Source of the DNA: Glomus cerebriforme
Lineage: Eukaryota; Glomeromycota; Glomeromycetes; Glomerales; Glomeraceae
Direction of reading: 5' to 3'
Length of the DNA: 21,827 nt
Assembly (NCBI GenBank): GCA_003550305.1
Contig: QKYT01000388.1
Location: forward strand, 87,792 to 109,618
A model generated the notes under the pieces. It did not search any database. It had not been told where the DNA came from and saw nothing but the letters and a program-made list of their open reading frames with translations. Shown one piece after another: positions 11,110 to 19,204 of the stretch; the first letter of the stretch is position 1, and the number at the start of each line of letters is the position of its first letter. Made by a program: the position numbers and the translations under genes.

Positions 11110-11760
11110 TAAGCAGAAATACTTAAAATACACTCTAAAGTTCCAGGATGAAAAAAAATAAAATTTGTGAGTTAGTACTATTATGAAAAATGCGAATATC
11201 TCCATAAATATTAATTATATCTTTATGAAAATTGAGATCCTAGCAGTTTCAGATCTGCTGAACAACTTTTAATTAATGAAAAAAGTCAATTTGCTTCGAC
11301 CAAAGTACTCAAATTATACTCTGAATTTACAAACAGAAAAAATATAAAATTCATGAGTCAGTACTATTATGAAAACTATGAATAACTCCATAAGTATTAA
11401 CTATACCTTTATGAAAATTAAGATCCTAGCATTTTTGAACTCATTAACAATATTCAATTAATAAAGAAAGTCAATCTACTTCGATTAAAGTACTCAAAAT
11501 ACGCTCTGAAGTTACAAAATGAAAAAATAAAATTCGTGAGTTAGTACCATTATGAAAACTATGAATAACTCCACAAGTATTAACTGTACCTTCATAAAAT
11601 TAAGATCCTATCAGTTTCGAATCCACTGAACAACTTTTAATTAATAAAAAAAGTCAATTTACTTTGTCCAAAGGTATGAAATTACACTCTAACATTAGTA
11701 AACAAAAATAAAAAGTTTAAAAATTAGTACTGTTATGAAAAATGTGATTTTTTCCATAAA
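11110..11760 (-). repeat. Right arm: inverted tandem units
   Basis: The reverse complement of the left-arm unit recurs with its GTCAATTTACTTTG-like marker at 11285, 11470 and 11653 (periods 185 and 183) plus a partial innermost unit from 11110. GAATAACTCCATAAGTATTA and ACTCTGAAGTTAC-like words mark each copy. The arm has three markers against four on the left, so one unit end was lost or gained. Confidence 0.8.
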
Positions 11761-12029
11761 TATTATAGCTAACCTTATGAAAATTAAAATGTATAGGTTT
11801 AATATATATTTGGAAAAAAGTTTTAATAAAAAACAAACATATGCACATATCTTAACACTAACCCTAATTTTTTTAAGAATAATATCAAAATTTTTTGGCA
11901 CAACCATAGCATAGTCATTCAAATTGACACTACTTTGAATGATTAATATGAAATATCTTGTAATACAAAAATTAAAAAAAAATAAATAAAAAAATGCATA
12001 AATAAATTTGCACTTTATTTTACGTCAAA

Positions 12030-14310
12030 ATGTCTACTTACCCTATCTCTAATGTTATTATATTTAATCAAAATAGTATTCGATATACTTATAGTATTAT
12101 TAAAGAAGGATATTATTTTTAAAGTGATATACTTTATTATACTTCTACTCGTTCTTATAATAACACATAATTTAAGATTTTAGATAATTATTTAGTACAA
12201 ACAAGCTGGAATAGAAGTACTTCTAAACACATGATACAATATGAAATCAATTATATAGAAAAAGTACCAGTTTTTAAAATTTTATTTGGAAAAAAGTTTC
12301 AAACATATATAGAATCTATATAATCAGCAACAAATGCAGCAATTGCTTATTTGCAAGTAAGTTATATTAAATAAAATATATTGATCCCATTTGTATATTT
12401 TAAGTTAATATCAAATTTTAAATAAATAAAGAAACCTAATACTTAAACTCATCTTTTTGGGATTCATATATTTTGTCTTAACAGTCAAGAGTTAGAAAGG
12501 GAGTGTGAAAAAAAACATAGATCTCATATTTTCAAACCTTTTAATAAGTTGAGCAATTCTATGAAGATTAGAAGGGCATATATGTTTAATAAACAATTGG
12601 CATTTAATTTTACAAACACAGCAGTTAAATATTTTCATTCTAATGATTGTCTAACACTTCAAAAAATTTGCTTTACCATTCAAGACAAAAATTTTCAAGC
12701 TAATTTTGGAATTCAAAACAAAGAAAAAAAAAATTAATGAAATGAGGCATTTACTAAAGTAATAGATCAGGGGCCTATTATATGAGATTCATATTAAAAC
12801 CTAGCTGCACTACAGCCTGAATTACCACATGAAACTACAATTTATAAAACAAAAAAAAGAATTAATGAGAAAATAAGTAATGCAATTCCTATATCAATTT
12901 TAAATATATCAAACCAACCATCTTATCTCTAATATTTGAAAATCCAGATATTAATGATCCAGAGATTGTAGAAGAAGTTTTAAATATATTGGTAAAGCTG
13001 GATATTATAAAATTACAGATATTTTACTTTATATACTTCCAGATTTTGTAAATATACATATTATTAATCCTAATAATCCAATTATTAATTTATGCATATT
13101 TGGTAATGGTCGTAACATTAGGTGTAAAGTTAAACATGTGATCATTATATGCATAATATTAGATGATATTGTAAATCTTTATAAAGCCAATTATCACTAT
13201 ACAATTATTTTATATCCAGGAACTGAAAATTATGAATTATTACAAAGAATGATAATATCAATAACTAATGAATTAAATAATTTGGTATTAAATGGATTGA
13301 AAGATTCAAATGATACAGTATGGATAATCAACCCATATTTTAGTAATAATTAGAAATTCATAGCAATTGTACTTGATTTTAATGCTCCAAATTCAAAACA
13401 TTTTTGTCCTTGGTGCCTTTGTACAAAAGAAAATATTAGAAATAAACACAATGTTTATGTTATTGAAAAAAATATGGATCAAATTAAGCCAGCTTTTTTT
13501 GATAATAATTTATCAGTAAAACTACCACCAGGTTATATTAAACTTCCTTTACTTCAAATGATTTCTTTGAATCATTATGTTCCAGATGAGTTGCATATAA
13601 TGTTAAGAATTTGGGATCAGTTGTGAGATTTAGTACTTTAAGAACTCAAGACACAAAATCGATTTAATGATTTAACAAGAACAAAGATTATTGCTAAAAT
13701 GAATAGAATTTTAGTTTTATTTCAATTTTGGCAGGATTAAGGAATGCAAAACTGGTCTTATACAACATTAATGGATAGAGATAAAGAAATAGTATTAAAA
13801 AGCTTTAATTTTGGAGTTGTTTTTAATGAGAAGCATGCATTTTTAATTAATTATTTATGGCGAGATTTTTATCAACTTTATAATAATATGATGTCTCAAA
13901 AAACTAGTCCTATTCAATTTGCAAATCAAGCAAAACAATGGTTAAACTTATTTCTTACTCCCTCCTAAGGTAAACCTAATACTATTACTTTTAAGATGGG
14001 TTTATATTATTCAAAAGATATGATACCATATATACATGTTTTAGTTCATCATATATATGAGTTTATAGAACAACATAAGAAGTTTGGGTTATGTGCATTT
14101 TTTTGCACCATAGTAGAAAAAAAAAATCATAATCAGGTTTCTGCTTTTTTTCAGAAAACAATGAAAGATGGTGAAAAGGATGCAGAAAGGAAATCAGCTA
14201 TCTTTGAAATTTTACATTATGAAAATAGATCAATGTATTTTACTCAAAAAAATATTATAGATAAATACTCCAAACTACAACATATTCACATTAAAAAAAT
14301 AAAAAAATAA
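12030..14310 (+). pseudogene. Broken multicopy-family gene of Rhizophagus type, function unknown
   Basis: A long gene relic read in pieces. It starts at ATG 12030 (MSTYPISNVIIFNQNS), crosses an intron, and continues with FGIHIFCLNSQELEREC and RRAYMFNKQLAFNFTNTAVK. After frameshifts near 12930 and 12990 it runs in one frame to 14310. That part holds a cysteine cluster (FCPWCLCTKENI), PDELHIMLRIWDQL, KQWLNLFLTPS and VEKKNHNQVSAFFQKTMKDG. I recognise these blocks as a multicopy uncharacterised family in Rhizophagus, possibly transposon-derived; I cannot assign a reaction. In-frame stops include TAG 13351, TGA 13624, TAA 13639, TAA 13738 and TAA 13966. Most sit where the family would have Trp or Gln, so single transitions explain them. 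Several open frames remain between the stops, so the gene died fairly recently. Confidence 0.8.
12357..12431 (+). other. Predicted 75-nt spliceosomal intron in the relic
   Basis: After the in-frame peptide AAIAYLQ the DNA shows a strong donor, CAA|GTAAGT, and an acceptor ending in AAATAAATAAAG at 12431. Removing it joins AAIAYLQ in phase to KKPNT (then a TAA) and THLFGIHIFC. A TTAAT-like branch site lies near 12400. Length and signals fit a fungal intron; the exact acceptor is inferred. Confidence 0.55.
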
Positions 14311-14864
14311 AATTCATGTATGTACAAAAGTTTTTTTTTATTTTATTCATATAAATACAGTACATAATAAAATTCTAAAATTTATTTTGTTTACTCTAAC
14401 GAATATGCCTTCTAATAAGTATATACATCTATGATAATGAGATTTGTTGAACATGAAATTTTAAATTGATGTATCCTGCCGATGTTCTATTATTTTTTGC
14501 ATTTTTTTTATTTTTCTTATATTTCTATTTAACTGTTAATTTGGGTAAATTAAATCTTTTTAACCTATTTTTTAGAATCTGTTTACCATGTTGATCAAAA
14601 AGACTTTTTTGATTAGCATCTAATTCAGCCTGTTGTTACCGAAGTCTGCCAACCATCAGTAAACTAAAATTAATGCTCAATTCATTCATATGCTTGGTTT
14701 AGATTTTAATACTTCATATTCTCTTTCATAACCTCAAATTTAACTTTCAAACTTTGATAATTTTCCTTACATTAAATAACTTTTTCATTAAATAATTAAA
14801 CTTGAATAATTTCCCATACTTCACTTCTGAACTTATTATATTAATTAACTCTCAAGCGAACAAT
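14311..14864. other. AT-rich spacer holding one coding-like relic
   Basis: Between the broken plus-strand gene and the MITE there is only a T-rich tract (14325-14345) and the minus-strand fragment listed separately at 14429-14689. No further gene is seen. Confidence 0.5.
14429..14689 (-). pseudogene. Small coding-like relic, lysine/glutamine-rich
   Basis: The minus strand from ATG 14689 to TAG 14429 reads MNELSINFSLLMVGRLR, a TAA, then QQAELDANQKSLFDQHGKQI, then LKNRLKRFNLPKLTVK, a TAG and a basic tail. Only two internal stops in 86 codons is well below what base composition predicts, and the two stops sit where Gln would fit. The charged, heptad-like stretch suggests a coiled coil. I do not recognise the family. 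It is convergent with the broken gene upstream and could be part of the same former element. Confidence 0.4.
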
Positions 14865-15391
14865 GGGTGTCTTCACAAAATGTGTGATTGAGATTAAGAT
14901 TAAGATTAGTGATTAATCTGGCTTCACAAAAAACGTGATTGAGATTAAGCTTAATCTTAAGCTAATCATGATTGAAATTTCATATGAAATTTCAATTTTA
15001 CTCAATAAGTAAGATTAGGAATGAAAAACCAAGTGAACCACTAGGCAGATCAAAATCACAAAGTTTAGCATATTATCATAAAAGGAAATTATGCACAAAC
15101 GTGCATAAGTATACATATATTTATGATAGAAAAATTTTAATTGGATTTTTACTTATAAATGTATATGCAAGAAATGTATTGGTATGCATTTTATATTACC
15201 TTAAAACCAAAAAAGTAAAAAATTTTTATTTAATATTACACAAAATTTTGGTCTGAATTAATATTTGGCTAACATTAATATAATCTTAATCTAATTTTTG
15301 TGAATTAAGATTGAAGTGCTAATCTTAATCTCAAGCTGATCATAATCTCAATCCTAATCTAATCCCAATTCCACATTTTGTGAAGACACCC
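14865..15391. mobile_element. Harbinger-like MITE with 20-bp perfect TIRs
   Basis: The ends are GGGTGTCTTCACAAAATGTG (14865-14884) and its exact reverse complement (15372-15391), flanked on both sides by AAT (14862-14864 and 15392-15394), a 3-bp target duplication. GGG-starting TIRs with a 3-bp duplication fit PIF/Harbinger non-autonomous elements, although their usual target is TWA. Subterminal DNA is rich in GATTAAG/CTTAATC words. A CTTCACAAAA...GTGATTGAGATTAAG block is repeated at 14870 and 14923. A 94-codon open frame (14972-15256, plus; contains EKPSEPLGRSKSQSLAYYHK) fills the middle. It matches no transposase I know and may be chance or captured DNA. Confidence 0.8.
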
Positions 15392-15594
15392 AATAAGCAT
15401 ATTTAAAATAATCTTCAATAATTAATATTTTTTTTATTGAGCTTGAAAGCTAAAAATTCTAACAAAGATTTATTCTCCCTGAATTTATATCTTTTAGGAT
15501 TTTACTAAATTATATTTCACTAATCTACTTGTAATACTATAAATGATCTTTAATTCTTCAATTTCCTATAATCCTATAATTTCTTGCAATGTTT

Positions 15595-15722
15595 ATAAAT
15601 AAATTAAACTATAAATTAAACTATAAATAAACTAAACTATAAATAAACACTAATCACGTATTAATCACGTATTAATAAACTAAACTATAAATTATCTAAA
15701 ATATAAATTAAACTATAAAATA
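15595..15722. repeat. Minisatellite of AAACTATAAAT(T/A) words
   Basis: About eight imperfect copies of an AAACTATAAATT-like word in 125 bases, interrupted by an exact 11-base tandem pair, ATCACGTATTA (about 15653-15674). No coding content. Confidence 0.75.
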
Positions 15723-15759
15723 TTTGTAAACATTAATTCTTATACTATAAATATTATAA

Positions 15760-16245
15760 CTAACTGTAATCTTTATGTAATTTATCCTTATCTTTGGTTA
15801 CACCATGCATAAATAAGATAACAAAAGTTTGCTGGTTATTATTAAAAAATTTTCGTCACCAATTTGGATTATTAAATAAATTAGTTATTTGTGTATATGT
15901 ATCTGGACCTTAGAAAAAACATTTATAACTACTGGTCTAATAGTTATAATAATAAATATAGCCCCAAAGACTTCAAAAAATAAGCTTTTCAGATAAGGTA
16001 AAGAAATAGTTTGTTTATCTGACTGAGAAAAGTGATCTTTTAATTTTCCTTGAATAATATGAACAAGCTGTGCTTTAAACTCGTTTATTACCTCTATAGG
16101 TAACGTGTATAATTCTTCATGTTGCATATTGTATTTTTATACAATAGTTTTGTGATGCATTAATCCAGATTTACTTTTGTATGAAGCCTTACAAACTGTA
16201 CATTCATGTGAAGTAGAACAGTAGTTGGTGAAGAAAGTAGAAACA
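15760..16245 (-). pseudogene. C2H2 zinc-finger family relic of Rhizophagus type
   Basis: Minus strand, from about 16245: a zinc-finger start (HECTVCKASYKSKSGLMHH, with C-x2-C and the paired-H end), then KTIV, a TAA stop at 16139-16137, and KYNMQHEELYTLPIEVINEF. After that come VHIIQGKLKDHF, SDKQTISLPYLKSLFFEVFG, and a +1 frameshift into YIYYYNY-stop-TSSYKCFF-stop-GPD. The relic ends with NNPNW-stop-RKFFNNNQQTFVILF and a terminal TAG at 15760-15762. I recall this arrangement, a finger followed by LP..EEFK, KQTISFPC, NW..KFY and Q.T(Y/F)V, from a multicopy uncharacterised Rhizophagus family. Function is unknown; DNA or RNA binding is inferred from the finger. The gene is dead through one frameshift and at least four stops. 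Confidence 0.7.
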
Positions 16246-17010
16246 ATGGAAACTTTTAGTAATTTCAATATTCTTACTTGTTAAAAACACTTGATCTGAA
16301 GTTGAAATGATTAGTTTGGTGTCAGAATGATTGGTTAGACACTAAAATACATTAGAATGATTAGTTAAATCATAAAAAAAAAATAATAAATTTTTTTTTC
16401 TCATGTGTTTAGGGATGGCTTTACATCAAGTCACAAATCATAGCTGCAGAAATCAACTGATTGGTATCCTTAAAAAAGACCCAATTTTAAGAATATGTGT
16501 ATATGAACTATTTCAAAGTTTAAAGTAGTAAAAAAAAATATAAAAGAAAAAAAAAATTGTATAAAAAAGATTTCATGATTTTAATGTGTTACAAACAAGT
16601 GTGGCAAAAAATTTTAACCAATAAAAATTTAGTAACATGACCATGCAACATATCACAGATGTAATAAAAAATAAAACTCTTCTGAAATTATATAAAATGA
16701 AAATAAATAAAAAATAAAATAAAAAAGAAAAGATATAGTTGCAAAAAAACTTATTTTTCATATCTATTATACAGACCTATCTAATTTATGTAATGTACTT
16801 GTTAAAAAGGAGTAAAAAGGTATATTAGTAATTTAGTTATTTAATTTAATATACAATAAAGTTTGATGTATACTTATTTAATAAACAATTTTTAAGTAAA
16901 AAATATTTATATATGTTTACAGTTAACACCTTAATATGGCTACATTAAAATAAAAAAAAATAAAAGAATCAGTTAATAAATTTGAGAATATATTATAATT
17001 TTATATATGT
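16246..17010. other. AT-rich region without a gene
   Basis: Between 16300 and 16370 a GAATGATTAGTT-like word recurs about three times. The stretch 16590-16705 is the dispersed terminal-like block listed separately. A hydrophobic minus-strand frame at 16573-16761 lies across that block and is judged spurious. I see nothing else. Confidence 0.5.
16590..16705 (+). repeat. Terminal-repeat-like block, copy B
   Basis: Plus strand TGTGGCAAAAAATTTTAACC, then TAACATGACCATGCAACATA, TCACAGATGTAATAAAAAAT and AAAAC. It aligns with the minus strand at 9785-9902 block by block. No partner end is identified near either copy. Confidence 0.65.
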
Positions 17011-17019
17011 TAAATAATA

Positions 17020-17802
17020 GGGTTTAAAATTTGAATGCACTTGTATTCAAATGTACCCCCTATCACGTGATTCATTATTTTTAAATTTGATTGGCTAATC
17101 AGTTGATATGATTATTTATTTATTTATCTATTAAACATGTATAACTTATGATTTGCTTTTTTTAATACAGTTAATAAACTTATTGTTTTTATTATTATCT
17201 TTTATCTTCTGAAGTCCATTATATTTCCAAGGATTGTTCTTGCAAATAAATTCAAATAAAAGAATGTTAATAATACCTTTAATGAAATTAACAAAAAAAC
17301 CAACAATAAAAACTTACCTCTTGTCTCTTTTCATCTTCTTTCATCTCCAAGGGGCATTCTTATAAAAAAAATTCATAAAAAGAATGTTAGGGAATGTTCT
17401 TAAATGAAATTAATGAAAAAATAACAAAAAAAAACTACCTTTTGTGAGTTTCGTCTCCTTTTATCTCTAGAAGGCGTTCCTATAAAAAAAGTTATGAAAA
17501 AAATATTAGGAAACATTCTTAAATGAAATTAATAAAAAAATTATAAAAAGAAAGTTAGAAAATATTTTTAAATGAAATTAACGAAGAAAAATAAAAAAAA
17601 ACATTTACCTTTTATTTTCAGAAGCCCATTTCATTTCCAGAGTATTCTTACAAATAAAATTAATTAAAAGAATATTAGAAAATATTTCTAATAAAAAAAA
17701 ATTATTGATTGATAATCTGAATTATATAACCAATAAAATTTAAAAATCAGATCACATGATAAGAGGTGCGTTTGAACACAGGTGTATTCAAATTTTAAAC
17801 CC
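17020..17802. mobile_element. MULE-like TIR element with 9-bp target duplication
   Basis: The left terminus from 17020 (GGGTTTAAAATTTGAATGCA) and the right terminus ending at 17802 are imperfect inverted repeats of about 80 bases. Both carry GGGTTTAAAATTTGAAT and a TATCA(C/T)GTGAT block and end in an AAATTTNATTGG word. TAAATAATA stands directly outside both ends (17011-17019 and 17803-17811), a 9-bp target duplication. Long TIRs with a 9-bp duplication fit Mutator-like elements. The 783-bp element has no transposase and is filled by a cassette array (17200-17646). Confidence 0.8.
17200..17646 (-). repeat. Array C: exon/intron-like tandem cassettes inside the MULE-like element
   Basis: On the minus strand GA-rich segments are bounded like exons: 17609-17646 (38 nt), 17439-17479 (41), 17318-17358 (41) and about 17200-17238. 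Three have donors, AAG|GTAAAT, AAG|GTAGTT and GAG|GTAAGT; the last has decayed to ATAATA. Each is preceded by a pyrimidine-rich run ending TATAG, ATAAG or GTAAG. The spacers carry GAATGTT/AACATTC-like hairpins. One exon-like copy appears lost between 17480 and 17608, where two partial spacers sit in tandem. Period is about 120 bases. Confidence 0.65.
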
Positions 17803-17811
17803 TAAATAATA

Positions 17812-18045
17812 ATTCTTCTAATAATAATTTGCCTTCGAGTGTAAGTAAGAAGTAAGGAGACTGATGCTTTTTTTAGATAAGGTATATAAGAAAAGCATTA
17901 GCAATAAGATAAGGTAATACAATAAGAAGAAAAAACTTCAGCATGAGTCTTCTATTCAGGACATTACTTTTTTAGGATTATCTTATTGAAACAGAAATTA
18001 TTGCAAATTTTTTGTAGGATCAGGATTCAAACTTATTATGTGATA
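17812..18045. other. Spacer after the MULE-like element, no gene
   Basis: Unique-looking sequence with no open frame. It lies where the missing end of the Pif1-type gene would be expected on the minus strand, but I could not read the conserved C-terminal helicase motifs in it. Confidence 0.4.
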
Positions 18046-18495
18046 TTAAACTTTCAGATTCGAAAGAGATGTTCTATATGCTGAAGCTCCATTTAAGTTA
18101 AAGTAAGCAGTAATTTTTTTTACTATTACTTGAGTTATTCCAGATTTTGTAAGAAATGTTACTTCTATATGATCTTCATCTATCAATTTAGTTATAACAC
18201 CAATAGATCTATTACAAAGTTCCTCATTAAATAATTTATTAGTTAAGAATATTATTCTTGCACCTGTTCTTATTAATAATTCAGATGGCAAATTAGTATA
18301 GTGTCTAAATTGTTTATCATATTCATTTGGTATACATTCTATATTATTGAGATAATCAGTTGCTATTGATATTAAAGATCCAGAAGAATTGCCTTCAAAA
18401 ATGGGTAAAAATCCACAAATTAAATTATTGATTGTAGGAAGTTTTGGAAGTGTTGATATATACCAAAAAACATGTTGAACAATACTATCAGTTGT
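18046..18495 (-). pseudogene. Truncated Pif1-type DNA helicase fragment
   Basis: A 149-codon open stretch on the minus strand, from just after an in-frame TAA at 18498-18496 down to a stop at 18048-18046. It reads CGFLPIFEGNSSGSL, a NIECIPNEYDKQF block, NLPSELLIRTGARIIFLTN, then ELCNRSIGVITKLIDEDHIE, VTFLTKSG and ITAYFNLNGASAYRTSL. The LP-E-L-R-GA(R)-(V/I)(M/I)FL-N and C-N-(G/R)-(T/S)IGVI pattern is the 2B-region signature of Pif1-like helicases, which are 5'-3' DNA helicases and are also carried by Helitrons. The Walker A/B half upstream and the LTVHK(T/S)Q...YVA(L/M)SR motifs downstream are absent, so this is a fragment. There is no ATG at the head of the open stretch. Host gene or Helitron origin cannot be told from this piece. 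Confidence 0.75.
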
Positions 18496-18914
18496 TTAAC
18501 ATGTTGTAAAATACCTGTATATTGGAGTTTATCAACACATGAAGTTAACATACACATTTTTCTATACCAACAGTTGTTAAACACATTATANACTNTTGTG
18601 CAACACCCATATATCAACGCCACTTAATATTTTTTCAATATAATAAATANTTATAATAAATAGTTATTATAATTATTATAATTTTATTTATTTTGAATTT
18701 AAAAAATAATTTTTTATAAATTATAATTAAAATTTTATTAAAATTTATTAAAAATCTTTAAAATTAGGTTCGGATTATTATATTGGCCAATATTAAACAT
18801 AATTCTGGCCAAATTTGAAAATAATTTGGGCCAAAACCGTCTGATTAGTTTCGTAAAATTTCAAATTTCACTTTTCTTAATATCTTACTACTGATTCATT
18901 CTCTTTTTGTCATT
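18496..18914. other. AT-rich stretch with GGCC words, no gene
   Basis: Undetermined bases are at 18592, 18596 and 18650. A minus-strand frame at 18420-18623 overlaps the helicase fragment in another frame and is not supported. Between 18786 and 18835 there are three GGCC words (TTGGCCAATATT, ATTCTGGCCAAATTT and TTGGGCCAAAA) related to the motif at 2424-3323. Confidence 0.45.
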
Positions 18915-18918
18915 ATGA

Positions 18919-19164
18919 ATGGGCAAAGGAAGTAGCAATGGCTCTTACCCTGTAGGTACTAATGACCTTTACCCATACATAGAGAAGGAGCTTTTCGCAA
19001 GATTAATTAAGAAAAAAATTAAAATTAAAAAAGAAAAAAAAATAAAAAAAGGCTCATTATATACTTTTTTTGTATCATGTGTATCACATGATACAAGCCA
19101 CAGTTTATTTTTAAAAAAAATAACTGTGCGTTATGCTTATCAATTAAGCTTCGCAGTTTATTAA
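18919..19164 (+). CDS. Hypothetical small ORF, weak
   Basis: An 81-residue open frame with ATG at 18919 (another ATG four bases upstream is closed after six codons). The first 30 residues (MGKGSSNGSYPVGTNDLYPY, then IEKELFARL) have normal composition and ordinary codons. The next 15 are a lysine run from an A-rich tract, and the end runs through two palindromes (19071-19095 and 19099-19128), so the C-terminus is doubtful. There is no signal peptide or known domain. It could be the first exon of a lost gene or chance. Confidence 0.25.
   Translation: MGKGSSNGSYPVGTNDLYPYIEKELFARLIKKKIKIKKEKKIKKGSLYTFFVSCVSHDTSHSLFLKKITVRYAYQLSFAVY
19071..19128. repeat. Two adjacent hairpins
   Basis: TGTATCATGTG, a TAT loop and CACATGATACA (19071-19095) form a perfect 11-bp stem. 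Three bases later CACAGTT...AACTGTG (19099-19128) forms a second stem with a T/A-run middle. They could be a tiny palindromic element or a transcript-end structure. Confidence 0.7.
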
Positions 19165-19204
19165 TTAATTTAGTTTAAAAATTTTAAAAACCTTAAATCA
19201 GTTT

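Larger units (their letters stand above)
9785..11950. mobile_element. Large foldback element built from ~185-bp units
   Basis: Two arms of the same tandem unit face each other. The clear inverted repeat runs from about 9982 to 11836: TTTTTATTGAAACTTTTTTT then ATATATTAAACCT on the left is mirrored by AGGTTTAATATATATTTGG on the right. Weaker similarity continues outwards to a GCATGGGTCATGCCA-like block near 9838 and its counterpart near 11900-11920. The centre (10860-11100) is not repeated. It contains a short plus-strand coding-like start at 10947 (MVKSQNLNTKHQKEII, then TAA, E and TGA) that may be the remains of an element gene. This looks like a non-autonomous or dead element; the family is unknown. 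Confidence 0.65.

Noticed and set aside
11695..11922. 75-codon minus-strand frame
   Set aside because: It runs across the outer edge of the right foldback arm, has a low-complexity I/L/F composition and no domain.
16573..16761. 62-codon hydrophobic minus-strand frame
   Set aside because: It is the antisense of the dispersed terminal-like block 16590-16705 and an A-rich tract; composition alone gives the Phe/Leu/Tyr richness.
18420..18623. 67-codon minus-strand frame with undetermined residues
   Set aside because: It overlaps the Pif1-type fragment in another frame and has two ambiguous codons; no domain is visible.
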